Shown: positions 39,611 through 49,104 of the stretch, piece by piece
How positions within the stretch are numbered: position 1 is the first letter of the stretch
Layout of the letters: the number at the start of each line of letters is the position of its first letter
Assembly (NCBI RefSeq): GCF_001945395.1
Contig: NZ_MSXV01000058.1
Coordinates: 250,317-314,316, forward strand
DNA length: 64,000 nt
Origin: Pseudomonas sp. PA15(2017)
Lineage (GTDB): Bacteria; Pseudomonadota; Gammaproteobacteria; Pseudomonadales; Pseudomonadaceae
Direction of reading: 5' to 3'
Notes under the pieces: generated by a model
What the model saw: the letters and a program-made list of their open reading frames with translations, nothing else
Told to the model about the DNA's origin: nothing
Databases searched by the model: none
Position numbers and translations under genes: made by a program

Positions 39611-41101
39611 ATGGAATTTATCGTCAAAAGCGCTCGCCCGGAAACACTGAAAACCGCCACCCTGGTCATCCCTGTTGGTGAGGGCGGCAAACTCGGCGCC
39701 ACTGCCAAGGCAGTGGACGCAGCCAGCGGCGGTGCCATCGCCGCCTTGCTCAAGCGCGGCGACCTGGCGGGCAAGCCTGGCCAGACGTTGCTGGCGCATG
39801 GCGTGGCCAACCTCAAGGCCGAGCGCGTGCTGCTGGTCGGCACGGGCAAGGACGCCGAACTGTCTGACCGCCAACTGCGCAAATTGATCGCTGCCGTTTA
39901 TGGCGTGCTGAAGAATCTTGCCGGCAGCGATGCACTGCTGGCCCTGCAGGATGTGCAGGTAAAAGGCCGTGATGCCTACGGCAAGGCCCGCCTGCTGGTG
40001 GAAAGCCTGGCGGATGCCGGCTATCAGTTCGATCGTTTCAAGAGCCAGAAGGCAACGCCCGGTGCCTTGAAGAAGATCACCCTGGTCACCGACAAGGCCG
40101 ATACCGCCGCCGTCGAGCGCGCCACCCGCGAGGCGCGCGCCATCGCCATCGGCATGGCGCTGACCAAGGATCTGGGCAACCTGCCACCGAACATCTGCCA
40201 CCCCAGCTACCTCGCCGAGCAGGCCAGGGAACTGGGCAAGGCGCACAAGAACCTCAAGGTCGAAATTCTCGATGAGAAGAAGCTGCAGGCCCTTGGCGCC
40301 GGCGCCTTCCTGGCCGTGGGCCAGGGCAGTGAGCAGCCGCCGCGAATGATCGTCATGCAATACAACGGCGGCAACAAAGGCGACAAGCCCCACGCCCTCG
40401 TCGGCAAAGGCATCACCTTCGATACCGGCGGCATCAGCATCAAGCCGGCAGCCGGCATGGATGAAATGAAATACGACATGGGCGGTGCGGCCAGCGTGTT
40501 CGGTACCCTGCGCGCCGTGCTCGAACTGCAACTGCCGATCAACCTGGTGTGCCTGCTGGCCTGTGCCGAGAACATGCCCAGTGGCGGCGCCACACGGCCG
40601 GGGGACATCGTCACCACCATGAGCGGCCAGACCGTGGAAATCCTCAACACCGACGCCGAAGGCCGCCTGGTGCTGTGCGACACCCTGACCTATGCCGAGC
40701 GCTTCAAGCCGCAATCGGTGATCGACATCGCCACACTCACCGGCGCCTGCATCGTCGCGCTGGGTAGCAATGTTTCCGGTCTGATGGGCAATGACGACGA
40801 ACTGGTCAACCAGATTCTCGCCGCCGGCCGCCAGGCCGACGACCGCGCCTGGCAGTTGCCGCTGTACGACGAATACCAGGAACAACTGGACAGCCCGTTC
40901 GCCGACATCGCCAATATCGGCGGACCAAAAGCCGGCACCATCACCGCTGGCTGTTTCCTGTCGCGCTTCACCAAAGCCTACAAATGGGCTCACCTGGACA
41001 TCGCCGGTACCGCCTGGGTCAGCGGTGGCAAGGACAAAGGCGCCACTGGCCGCCCGGTGCCGCTGCTCACCCAGTACCTGCTCGACCGCGTACCAGCCTG
41101 A
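39611..41101 (+). CDS. pepA: Leucyl aminopeptidase PepA
   Basis: A 496-residue M17 aminopeptidase. The dimetal catalytic motifs are present: GKGITFDTGGISIKP and NTDAEGRLVL, with GGAASVFGTLRAV and SGGATRPGDIVTTMSG between them. ATG at 39611 starts MEFIVKSARPETLKT; an ATG 15 bases upstream is less typical. PepA cleaves N-terminal residues in the cytosol and is also a DNA-binding accessory factor in Xer recombination in other bacteria. It is followed by holC, as usual in pseudomonads. Confidence 0.97.
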   Translation: MEFIVKSARPETLKTATLVIPVGEGGKLGATAKAVDAASGGAIAALLKRGDLAGKPGQTLLAHGVANLKAERVLLVGTGKDAELSDRQLRKLIAAVYGVLKNLAGSDALLALQDVQVKGRDAYGKARLLVESLADAGYQFDRFKSQKATPGALKKITLVTDKADTAAVERATREARAIAIGMALTKDLGNLPPNICHPSYLAEQARELGKAHKNLKVEILDEKKLQALGAGAFLAVGQGSEQPPRMIVMQYNGGNKGDKPHALVGKGITFDTGGISIKPAAGMDEMKYDMGGAASVFGTLRAVLELQLPINLVCLLACAENMPSGGATRPGDIVTTMSGQTVEILNTDAEGRLVLCDTLTYAERFKPQSVIDIATLTGACIVALGSNVSGLMGNDDELVNQILAAGRQADDRAWQLPLYDEYQEQLDSPFADIANIGGPKAGTITAGCFLSRFTKAYKWAHLDIAGTAWVSGGKDKGATGRPVPLLTQYLLDRVPA

Positions 41102-41224
41102 CCACCAGCGCTCCGAGGGTGACCGCCGCGGCCACCCTCGCCCGCGGCTTACCCTGCACTGCACAAAACTGCCCAATACGCTTTTCGCTTGAAGCTTGCC
41201 GCTTGAAGCCCGACACTTGCCGCC

Positions 41225-41644
41225 ATGCCCCGAATCGAATTCTATGTACTGTCGTCGGCCACTCCAGCCGAACGTCTGCGCGCTGCCTGCCAACTCGCCG
41301 GCAAAGCCTGGCGAGCCGGCCTGCCGGTGTTCCTGCGTGGTCGCGACAGCGCGCAATGCCACGAGCTCGATGAGCTGCTCTGGCGAGTCCGTCAGGAAAG
41401 CTTCATCCCCCATGGCCTGCATCAGGATGATCCGCACGGGCCAGTGGTGATCGGCCTGGACGAAGAGCCAGCGGCGCAGCAAGCGGTGCTGATCAACCTC
41501 AGCAGCGCGCTCAGCCCGCATATCGACCGCTTCAGCCGGGTGATCGAAATCGTCAACCAGGAACCCGACCTGCTGACCGCCTGCCGGGAGAATTTCCGCA
41601 GTTACCGGCAGCGCGGCTATGATCCCAAACGTGTCGAACTGTAG
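41225..41644 (+). CDS. holC: DNA polymerase III chi subunit
   Basis: A 139-residue protein (MPRIEFYVLSSATPAERLRAACQLAGKAWRAGLPVFLRGRDSAQCHELDELLWRVRQESFIPHGLHQ), clearly HolC. Chi links the clamp loader to single-strand-binding protein at the replication fork. It follows pepA by 123 bases, with an inverted repeat CGAGGGTG/CACCCTCG and GCTTGAAGC-type short repeats in between. Gene order pepA-holC-valS is typical for Pseudomonas. Confidence 0.95.
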   Translation: MPRIEFYVLSSATPAERLRAACQLAGKAWRAGLPVFLRGRDSAQCHELDELLWRVRQESFIPHGLHQDDPHGPVVIGLDEEPAAQQAVLINLSSALSPHIDRFSRVIEIVNQEPDLLTACRENFRSYRQRGYDPKRVEL

Positions 41645-41653
41645 ACCCCTGCC

Positions 41654-42061
41654 ATGGACAACCTGAACCCTCCCCACAAACCCGGCGCCCTGCTGAGCGA
41701 TCTCGAATCGATTCGCGAACTGCTCGATGACGATCTCGACCCACCGCTGCTGACCGACAAGTTCGACCCGGACGACATCCCTGTGCTCTCCGACGTGGTG
41801 CGCGCCCCCGAGCCGGTACTCGCCGCACAATCCGCCGCTCCGGTCAGCGCCGCCGGCATCGCTTCCGAGGACGAGCTGCGCCAGACCGTGCAGCGCGCCA
41901 TTGGCCGTGACAACGAGATCAACCGCCTGGACACCGAGCTGCGCGCCGCCGCACAGCTGCTGCTGCAGGATGTGATCGACGACTTCGTGCCGCAGATCGA
42001 GGCCGAACTCAAGCGCCGCCTGCAGGCGCGCTTAAATCGCCTGCTGCCTCCGCGTCGCTGA
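41654..42061 (+). CDS. Conserved hypothetical protein of the holC-valS interval
   Basis: A 135-residue acidic protein (MDNLNPPHKPGALLSDLESIRELLDDDLDPPLLTDKFDPDDIPVLSDVV...) with a helical C-terminus (EDELRQTVQRAIGRDNEINRLDTELRAAAQLLLQDVIDDFVPQIEAELKRRLQARL). A protein of this kind is conserved between holC and valS in Pseudomonas. It lies 9 bases after holC. The C-terminal helix may pack on a partner, possibly a polymerase component, but no function is established to my knowledge. Confidence 0.85.
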   Translation: MDNLNPPHKPGALLSDLESIRELLDDDLDPPLLTDKFDPDDIPVLSDVVRAPEPVLAAQSAAPVSAAGIASEDELRQTVQRAIGRDNEINRLDTELRAAAQLLLQDVIDDFVPQIEAELKRRLQARLNRLLPPRR

Positions 42062-42185
42062 CCTTCCCCCTGCGATAACGGCATTTTCCGCTCGACCGAT
42101 AGCCGCGAGAGCGGAAGAAAACTGTGCGGCGCTCCGTTATACTGCTCGGCTTTTCCGATCAGACGCCAGAAGGGTCCCGCCGCGC

Positions 42186-45017
42186 ATGGACAAGACCTAC
42201 CAGCCCCACGCCATCGAAACCGCCCTGTACGAAAACTGGGAGGCGCAAGGCTACTTCGCTCCGCAGGGTTCGGGTGAGCCCTACACCATCATGATCCCGC
42301 CGCCGAACGTTACCGGCAGCCTGCACATGGGCCACGGCTTCAACAACGCGATCATGGACGCGCTGATCCGTTTCCGCCGCATGCAGGGTCGCAACACCCT
42401 GTGGCAGCCGGGCACCGACCACGCTGGTATCGCCACCCAGATGGTAGTGGAGCGTCAGCTGGCTGCTCAGGGCATCGATCGTCATGATCTGGGCCGCGAG
42501 AAATTCCTCGACAAAGTCTGGGACTGGAAAGCCGAGTCAGGTGGCACCATCACCCGGCAGATCCGCCGCCTCGGCAGCTCGGTGGATTGGTCGCGCGAGC
42601 GCTTCACCATGGACGACGGCCTCTCCGAAGCGGTCAAGGAAGCCTTCGTGCGCCTGCACGAGGACGGCCTGATCTACCGCGGCAAGCGCCTGGTCAACTG
42701 GGACACCAAGTTCCACACCGCGATCTCCGACCTCGAAGTGGAAAGTCACGACGAGAAAGGCCACCTGTGGAACCTGCGCTACCCGCTGGCCGACGGCAAG
42801 AAGACCGCCGAAGGCAACGATTACCTGATCGTCGCCACCACGCGCCCGGAAACCGCCCTGGGTGACGCCGCCGTTGCCGTGCACCCGGAGGACGAGCGCT
42901 ACAAGCACCTGATCGGCCACTATGTCGAGCTGCCGCTGGTGGGCCGCCGTATCCCGGTCATCGCCGATGATTACTGCGACCCCGAGTTCGGCACCGGTTG
43001 CGTGAAAATCACCCCGGCCCACGACTTCAACGACTATGAGGTCGGCAAGCGCCACAACCTGCCGCTGATCAACATCTTCGACAAGGACGCCGCCGTTCTG
43101 CCAGGCGCGCAGATCTTCAACATCGATGGCAGCGTCAACGCCCTGCTCGATGCCAGCCTGCCCGCCGAATACGCTGGCCTCGACCGCTTCGAAGCGCGCA
43201 AGCAGATCGTTGCCGCCTTCGAGGCCGCCGGCCTGCTGGAAAAGATCGACGACCACGCCCTGAAGGTGCCGAAAGGCGACCGCTCCGGCACCATCATCGA
43301 ACCGTGGCTGACCGATCAGTGGTACGTTTCCACCAAGCCGCTGGCCGAAAAGGCCATCGAAGTGGTCGAGAGCGGCGACATCCAGTTCGTGCCCAAGCAG
43401 TACGAGAACATGTACTTCAGCTGGATGCGCGACATCCAGGACTGGTGCATCAGCCGTCAGCTGTGGTGGGGCCACCGTATTCCAGCCTGGTACGACTCGC
43501 TCGGCAACGTCTATGTCGGTCGTGACGAAGCGGAAGTACGCGCCAGGTACAAGCTCGGTGATATCGCCCTGCGCCAGGACGACGACGTGCTGGACACCTG
43601 GTTCAGCTCCGGCCTGTGGACCTTCTCGACCCTCGGCTGGCCCGAGCAGACCGATCTGCTCAAGAGCCATCATCCGACCGACGTGCTGGTCACCGGCTTC
43701 GACATCATCTTCTTCTGGGTCGCCCGGATGATCATGCTGTCCACCCACCTGACCGGGCAGATTCCGTTCAAGACCGTCTACGTGCACGGCCTGGTGCGCG
43801 ACGGCCAGGGCCAGAAGATGTCCAAGTCCAAGGGCAACGTGCTCGACCCACTGGACATCGTCGATGGTATCGACCTGGAAACCCTGCTGGCCAAGCGCAC
43901 CAGCGGCATGATGCAACCCAAGCTCGCCGAGAAGATCGCCAAGCAGACCAAGGCCGAATTCCCGGAAGGCATCGCCAGCTACGGCACCGATGCCCTGCGC
44001 TTCACCTTCTGCTCGCTGGCCACCACCGGCCGTGACGTGAAGTTCGACATGGGCCGCGTCGAGGGCTATCGCAATTTCTGCAACAAGCTGTGGAACGCCG
44101 CCAACTTCGTCATCGAGAACACCGATGGCCAGGACACCGGCATCAACGGCGAAGCTGTCGATCTGTCGCCGGTCGACCGCTGGATCATCTCCGCACTGCA
44201 GCGCTGCGAGCAGGACGTGACCCGCCACCTCGACGCCTTCCGCTTCGACCTGGCCACCCAGGCGCTCTACGAATTCGTCTGGGACGAGTACTGCGCCTGG
44301 TACCTGGAGCTGGTCAAGCCAGTGCTGTGGGACGAGGGCGCGCCCATCGAGCGCCAGCGTGGCACCCGCCGCACCCTGGTACGCGTGCTGGAAGTGATCC
44401 TGCGCCTGGCGCACCCGTTCATGCCCTTCATCAGTGAAGAAATCTGGCAGCGTATCAAGGGCCAGGCCGGTGTCAGCGGCGATACGCTGATGCTGCAGCC
44501 GTGGCCAGTGGCCAATGAAACGCGCATCGATGCGGCCGCCGAAGGCGACATCGAATGGGTCAAGCAACTGATGCTCGGCGTACGACAGATCCGTGGCGAG
44601 ATGAAGATCTCCATGGCCAAACGCATCGACGTCATCCTCGCCAACGCCAATGCCGAAGACTTGCGCCGCCTCGACGACAACGCCCCGCTGCTCAACAAGC
44701 TGGCCAAGTTCGAGTCGGTGAAGGTACTGGCTGCCGGTGAACAGGCGCCGATGTCCGCTACCGCCCTGGTCGGCGACATGCAGGTGCTGGTACCCATGGC
44801 CGGCCTGATCGACAAGCAAGCCGAGCTGGCGCGTCTGGACAAGGAAATCCAGCGCCTGGAAGGCGAAGCCAAGCGGGTCGGCGGCAAGCTGGCCAACGAA
44901 GGTTTCGTCGCCAAGGCACCGGCCGAAGTGCTCGAGAAGGAACGCGCCAAGCTGGCCGAGGCCGAACAGGCCCTGACCAATCTGCTGGAGCAGCGCGGCA
45001 AGATCGCCAGCCTGTAA
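42186..45017 (+). CDS. valS: Valyl-tRNA synthetase
   Basis: A 943-residue class I tRNA synthetase. The HIGH-type motif appears as PPPNVTGSLHMGHGF (about residues 36-50), the editing domain contains TTRPETALGDAAVAVHP, and the KMSKS loop is GQKMSKSKGN. The C-terminal coiled coil (AELARLDKEIQRLEGEAKRVGGKLANEGF) binds tRNA. A TATACT -10-like box at 42138-42143 precedes it. A strong terminator follows at 45033. Confidence 0.98.
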   Translation: MDKTYQPHAIETALYENWEAQGYFAPQGSGEPYTIMIPPPNVTGSLHMGHGFNNAIMDALIRFRRMQGRNTLWQPGTDHAGIATQMVVERQLAAQGIDRHDLGREKFLDKVWDWKAESGGTITRQIRRLGSSVDWSRERFTMDDGLSEAVKEAFVRLHEDGLIYRGKRLVNWDTKFHTAISDLEVESHDEKGHLWNLRYPLADGKKTAEGNDYLIVATTRPETALGDAAVAVHPEDERYKHLIGHYVELPLVGRRIPVIADDYCDPEFGTGCVKITPAHDFNDYEVGKRHNLPLINIFDKDAAVLPGAQIFNIDGSVNALLDASLPAEYAGLDRFEARKQIVAAFEAAGLLEKIDDHALKVPKGDRSGTIIEPWLTDQWYVSTKPLAEKAIEVVESGDIQFVPKQYENMYFSWMRDIQDWCISRQLWWGHRIPAWYDSLGNVYVGRDEAEVRARYKLGDIALRQDDDVLDTWFSSGLWTFSTLGWPEQTDLLKSHHPTDVLVTGFDIIFFWVARMIMLSTHLTGQIPFKTVYVHGLVRDGQGQKMSKSKGNVLDPLDIVDGIDLETLLAKRTSGMMQPKLAEKIAKQTKAEFPEGIASYGTDALRFTFCSLATTGRDVKFDMGRVEGYRNFCNKLWNAANFVIENTDGQDTGINGEAVDLSPVDRWIISALQRCEQDVTRHLDAFRFDLATQALYEFVWDEYCAWYLELVKPVLWDEGAPIERQRGTRRTLVRVLEVILRLAHPFMPFISEEIWQRIKGQAGVSGDTLMLQPWPVANETRIDAAAEGDIEWVKQLMLGVRQIRGEMKISMAKRIDVILANANAEDLRRLDDNAPLLNKLAKFESVKVLAAGEQAPMSATALVGDMQVLVPMAGLIDKQAELARLDKEIQRLEGEAKRVGGKLANEGFVAKAPAEVLEKERAKLAEAEQALTNLLEQRGKIASL

Positions 45018-45032
45018 GCCAGTGCAGCGAAG

Positions 45033-45075
45033 AAACGGCCCGCCGCGGTAACAACCCGGCGGGCCGTTTTCGTTT
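45033..45075 (+). terminator. Rho-independent terminator after valS
   Basis: AAACGGCCCGCCG and CGGCGGGCCGTTTT make a 13-bp stem, with a small GC extension, followed by CGTTT. It lies 16 bases after the valS stop. Confidence 0.85.
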
Positions 45076-45138
45076 ATGGGCATGCCGTGTCGCATCAGGC
45101 AGTATGCTCTCGACTCTTCACATGATCGGACGATGCAA

Positions 45139-45435
45139 ATGGACGTGAGCAAGACCAAGACCAGCTTTTACCGCCGCCTCTACGTCGCCTGGCTGATCGA
45201 CAGCGGCAGTGCCGATAGCGTGCCCGCCCTGATGGCCGCCACCGGCATGCCCCGGCGCACTGCCCAGGACACCCTGAGCGCCCTGGAGGAACTGGATATC
45301 CGCTGCGAATTCCAGCAGTTGGATGGCGAGCGCAACAATGCCGGCCATTATCTGATCCGCGACTGGGGCGCCATCGACAAGCGCTGGATCGCCGCCAACC
45401 TGCAGAAGATCAAGGCGGTGCTGGGCTATCCCTGA
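45139..45435 (+). CDS. Winged helix-turn-helix protein
   Basis: A 98-residue protein beginning MDVSKTKTSFYRRLYVAWLIDSG; an ATG two codons upstream is also possible. The helix-turn-helix (SVPALMAATGMPRRTAQDTLSALEELDIRCEFQQ) and the C-terminal wing (AGHYLIRDWGAIDKRWI) match the small winged-helix HTH_43 group of pseudomonads. It probably binds DNA; the target is unknown. It lies just before the SLC13 permease gene. Confidence 0.85.
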   Translation: MDVSKTKTSFYRRLYVAWLIDSGSADSVPALMAATGMPRRTAQDTLSALEELDIRCEFQQLDGERNNAGHYLIRDWGAIDKRWIAANLQKIKAVLGYP

Positions 45436-45514
45436 GAACCTGCTCAAAGGCTGCTGCGCGTCGACACCGCTGCGTTGAAAGCAGGCTCTGAAAATCCCCC
45501 GGCAAGGAGCGCAA

Positions 45515-47344
45515 ATGAACCTCGATCTGCTGATGGTACTCGGTCTGCTGTTCTCGGCCGTTGTGCTATTCGTCATCAACAAACCGCGCATGGACGTGGT
45601 CGCCTTGATGATCCTCGTCACCCTGCCGCTGACCGGCGTGCTGACCATCCAGGAAACCCTGGCCGGTTTCGCCGACCCCAGTGTGATCCTGATCGCCGCA
45701 CTGTTCGTGATCGGCGAAGGTCTGGTGCGAACCGGCATCGCCTATCGCCTCGGCGACTGGCTGGTGGCCAAGGCCGGCAGCAGCGAAACCCGCTTGCTGA
45801 TCCTGCTGATGGTGGCCGTGGCCGGGCTGGGCTCGGTGATGAGTTCGACCGGCGTGGTGGCGATCTTCATTCCGGTGGTACTCGGTGTGGCAGCGCGGCT
45901 GAAGATCGCGCCGGGGCGATTGATGATGCCCCTGGCCTTCGCCGGCCTGATCAGTGGCATGCTGACCCTGGTCGCCACGCCGCCGAACATGGTGGTGCAC
46001 AGCGAGCTGCTGCGTGCCGGCCTGCCGGGTTTCAGTTTCTTCAGTTTCACGCCCATCGGCCTCGCCGTGCTGGTGCTTGGGGTTTTCTACATGCTTGCCA
46101 CGCGGCGCTGGCTGCAGCGTGACGTCGATAGCGACGCCTCGGCACCGCCACGCCTGACGCTCGCCGATCTGGCCGCCAGTTATCGTCTCAACGAGCGCGA
46201 GCGGCGCCTGCGGGTGCGTGCCGACTCGCCACTGGCCAACCAGGCGCTGGACGAGCTGCAACTGCGTTCGCACTATGGCATCAACGTGATTGCGGTGGAG
46301 CGCCAGCGGCAATTTCGCACCCTGTTGCTGATGGCCACCGGCAACACCCAGCTGCTGCCCGGCGACGTCCTGTTGGTCGACCTGGCCAGCCCGGCCATTG
46401 CGGTACTCGGCGCCTATCAGGAACTGGGCCTGGAAGCGCTGCCGCTGCGCAACTCCTACTACAGCGTGCATTCTCACGAACTGGGCTTGGCCGAGGTAGC
46501 CATGCCGCCGGAGTCGCACCTGCCGGGCAAGAGCATTCAGGAGCTGGGGCTGCGCAGCCGCTACAAGCTCAACGTGGTCGGCCTGCGTCGCCACGGCCAG
46601 GCGCTGGAAGGCCTGCTGGTGGACGAAAAACTGACCCACGCTGACACCCTGCTGGTGGCCGGCAGCTGGAAGCAGATTCACCACTTGCAAAGCCTCAACC
46701 GTGACTTTCTGGTGCTCAGCCTGCCCGCCGAAGTGGACGAGGTGGCGCCCGCCGCGCGCAAGGCGCCCTATGCCCTGCTGAGCTTGGCGGTGATGGTCGC
46801 GCTGATGATCAGCGGCCTGGTACCCAACGTCATGGCCGCGCTGATCGGTTGCCTGCTGATGGGTGCCTTCCGCTGTATCGACATGCCCAGCGCCTACCGC
46901 TCCATCCACTGGCCGAGCCTGATCCTGATCGTCGGCATGCTGCCGTTCGCCCTGGCCCTGCAGAAAACCGGCGGCATCGACCTGGCAGTGAACGGTCTGG
47001 TAGGCGCCCTCGGCAACGCCGGGCCACGGGTGATCCTCGCCAGCCTGTTCGCGGTTACCGCCCTGATCGGCCTGTTCATCTCCAACACCGCGACTGCCGT
47101 GCTGATGGCGCCAGTGGCCATCGCCACCGCTCAGGCGCTGGGCGTATCGCCGCTACCATTCGCAATAACCGTCGCCCTCGCCGCCTCGGCAGCGTTCATG
47201 ACACCCATTTCTTCGCCGGTGAACACCCTGGTGCTGGGGCCTGGTCAGTATCGCTTTGGGGATTTCGTGCGTATCGGCGTGCCGTTCAGCATTCTGGTGA
47301 TGATCGTCAGCGTGGTGATGGTGCCGTGGATATTTCCGCTTTAG
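45515..47344 (+). CDS. SLC13-family permease with TrkA-C domains
   Basis: A 609-residue membrane protein. About five transmembrane segments come first (MVLGLLFSAVVLFVINKP onward), then a cytosolic section with two TrkA-C-like domains (LRVRADSPLANQALDELQLRSHYGINVIAVER; LGLAEVAMPPESHLPGKSIQELGLRSRYKLNVVGLRR), then further membrane segments with FISNTATAVLMAPVAIATAQALGV and the TPISSPVNTLVLGPG signature of the CitMHS/DASS superfamily. Substrate could be an organic anion, sulfate or other divalent anion. GGCAAGGAG precedes the start. Confidence 0.9.
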   Translation: MNLDLLMVLGLLFSAVVLFVINKPRMDVVALMILVTLPLTGVLTIQETLAGFADPSVILIAALFVIGEGLVRTGIAYRLGDWLVAKAGSSETRLLILLMVAVAGLGSVMSSTGVVAIFIPVVLGVAARLKIAPGRLMMPLAFAGLISGMLTLVATPPNMVVHSELLRAGLPGFSFFSFTPIGLAVLVLGVFYMLATRRWLQRDVDSDASAPPRLTLADLAASYRLNERERRLRVRADSPLANQALDELQLRSHYGINVIAVERQRQFRTLLLMATGNTQLLPGDVLLVDLASPAIAVLGAYQELGLEALPLRNSYYSVHSHELGLAEVAMPPESHLPGKSIQELGLRSRYKLNVVGLRRHGQALEGLLVDEKLTHADTLLVAGSWKQIHHLQSLNRDFLVLSLPAEVDEVAPAARKAPYALLSLAVMVALMISGLVPNVMAALIGCLLMGAFRCIDMPSAYRSIHWPSLILIVGMLPFALALQKTGGIDLAVNGLVGALGNAGPRVILASLFAVTALIGLFISNTATAVLMAPVAIATAQALGVSPLPFAITVALAASAAFMTPISSPVNTLVLGPGQYRFGDFVRIGVPFSILVMIVSVVMVPWIFPL

Positions 47345-47450
47345 TGGTGCGACCGGACATTGGCGCATGGGCTGTGGGAACGGGCCGTGCCGGTGATTTC
47401 CCACGCATCGCGCGCGCCCCCAGAAGCGCGCCAATGGCCTGCGACAATCT

Positions 47451-47918
47451 CTATGCCGCCCGGAAGAAGCGCCGTTTGGCACGGCTCAGCCAACCGTCTT
47501 CGGCTTTGTCGGCAGCGAGGCGACGCAAATTTTCAGTCACGGCGGCCACGTAGTTCTGATCGTCGTTGCGGATATGGCCGAACAGCCAGCGCCCGAGCAG
47601 GCTACGCAATTCGTCGGAGACGTCTTCGCCCTGCTTGAAACGCGCACGGTAGTCGTCGACCCGTTTGATGAAGATGTCGTGCACCCGCTTGTGAGCCTTG
47701 GTAAACACGTAGCCTGCCTCTTCGAGCATCGCTTCCTCGAAGGCAAAGTGCGAGGTGGTGTAGTCGACCAGCTCCTCGATCACCAGTGCCACACCCTCCG
47801 GCACGCCATTCTGCTGCGCGGCATACAGCTCGTTGATCATGTCGACAATGCGCCGGTGCTGGCCATCGATCACCGCAATACCGGTGTTCAGATCATCGCT
47901 CCAACTGAGATAGGCCAT
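47451..47918 (-). CDS. Bacteriohemerythrin
   Basis: A 155-residue protein starting MAYLSWSDDLNTGIAVIDGQHRRIVDMINELY at ATG 47918. The diiron ligands are H in GQHRRI, the HFAFEEAML motif with H and E, HKRVHDIF, and the C-terminal HIRNDDQNY with H and D. Such proteins bind oxygen and may supply it to membrane enzymes or sense it. A GGCGGGCAT context precedes it. Transcribed toward the SLC13 gene, with convergent ends. Confidence 0.92.
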   Translation of the reverse strand: MAYLSWSDDLNTGIAVIDGQHRRIVDMINELYAAQQNGVPEGVALVIEELVDYTTSHFAFEEAMLEEAGYVFTKAHKRVHDIFIKRVDDYRARFKQGEDVSDELRSLLGRWLFGHIRNDDQNYVAAVTENLRRLAADKAEDGWLSRAKRRFFRAA

Positions 47919-48117
47919 GTTCGGCCTCCCTGTCATTTCTCCAGATAGCGCCAGTCTAGGGCTGGACTGTTGCCGGGCTCTTGACCTGGGTCAGTGCGCG
48001 TCCTGCCTGCTGCGCATGGCGGCTCCTGGGTTTGGCGGGAGGTCAGTGCAACGCGGGCAAGCGCGACACTGGCGCCTGTGGGAAAATACGCCACCACCCT
48101 TTGTGTGACCCATCAGC

Positions 48118-49104
48118 ATGCCCGCCAAACGTCCGCCGAAATCGCCCGCCCCGTCACCCGAAAAGGGTCAGCTGCACCCACGCAACCGTCATCAGGGCCG
48201 CTATGACTTCCCGGCGTTGATCAAGGCCAGCCCGGAGCTGGCGGCGTTCGTGATCATCAATCCGTATGGCAATCAGAGCATCGATTTCGCCAACCCGGCA
48301 GCGGTGAAGGTATTCAATCGCGCACTGCTCAAGCAGTTCTATGGCATCACGCACTGGGACATTCCGACGGATTACCTGTGCCCGCCGATTCCGGGGCGTG
48401 CCGATTACCTGCACTATCTGGCTGATCTGCTTACCGATGACAACGGTGGTGAAATTCCCCGCGGTGCAGCGGTACGGGCACTGGATATCGGCGTAGGCGC
48501 CAACTGCATCTACCCGCTGCTGGGTAACCGCGAGTACGGCTGGCGTTTTCTGGGCGCGGACATCGCGCCCGAGGCCATTGCCTCGGCAACGGCCATCGTG
48601 CAAGCGAACACTGGCTTGCACGATCAGATCGAACTACGCCTGCAAGCCGATGCCGGGCACGTCTTCACCAACCTACTGCAGAGCGACGAACGCTTCGAGC
48701 TGACCCTCTGCAACCCGCCGTTCCACGCCTCGGCAGCCGAAGCCAGTAGCGGCAGCAAGCGCAAATGGCGCAACCTCGGCAAGCTCGATCCCAAGCGCAA
48801 ACTGCCGGTGCTCAACTTTGGCGGCCAGGCAGCCGAGCTGTGGTGCCCAGGTGGCGAAGCAGCGTTCGTGGTGCGTCTGATCGGCGAAAGCGCCGAGCAT
48901 CGTGACCAGGTGCTGTGGTTCAGCACGCTGATCTCCAAGGCCGGCAACCTGCCCGGCGTACACGCCACGCTGAAGAAGGTCGGCGCCGTGGACACCCGCA
49001 CCGTGGAAATGAGCCAGGGCCAGAAGCAGAGCCGCTTCGTGGCCTGGACCTTTCATACTGCCGAGCAGCGACAGCAATGGATGAACGCGCGCACCAGCGC
49101 TTAG
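48118..49104 (+). CDS. rlmF: 23S rRNA (adenine1618-N6)-methyltransferase RlmF
   Basis: A 328-residue protein. S-adenosylmethionine-binding motif LDIGVGANCIYPLLG (about residues 122-136) and the catalytic NPPFHAS are present, and the region KGQLHPRNRHQGRYDFPALI at the start is typical of RlmF. It methylates A1618 in 23S rRNA. Its stop overlaps the end of the convergent universal stress protein gene by four bases. Confidence 0.95.
   Translation: MPAKRPPKSPAPSPEKGQLHPRNRHQGRYDFPALIKASPELAAFVIINPYGNQSIDFANPAAVKVFNRALLKQFYGITHWDIPTDYLCPPIPGRADYLHYLADLLTDDNGGEIPRGAAVRALDIGVGANCIYPLLGNREYGWRFLGADIAPEAIASATAIVQANTGLHDQIELRLQADAGHVFTNLLQSDERFELTLCNPPFHASAAEASSGSKRKWRNLGKLDPKRKLPVLNFGGQAAELWCPGGEAAFVVRLIGESAEHRDQVLWFSTLISKAGNLPGVHATLKKVGAVDTRTVEMSQGQKQSRFVAWTFHTAEQRQQWMNARTSA

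Noticed and set aside
41160..41222. Insertion sequence or REP element at the GCTTGAAGC repeats upstream of holC
   Set aside because: Only two short direct copies, no inverted ends or transposase; probably a common Pseudomonas intergenic motif.
42537..45158. Long minus-strand frame opposite valS
   Set aside because: Shadow of valS; the peptide has no domain and the start lies across the valS terminator.
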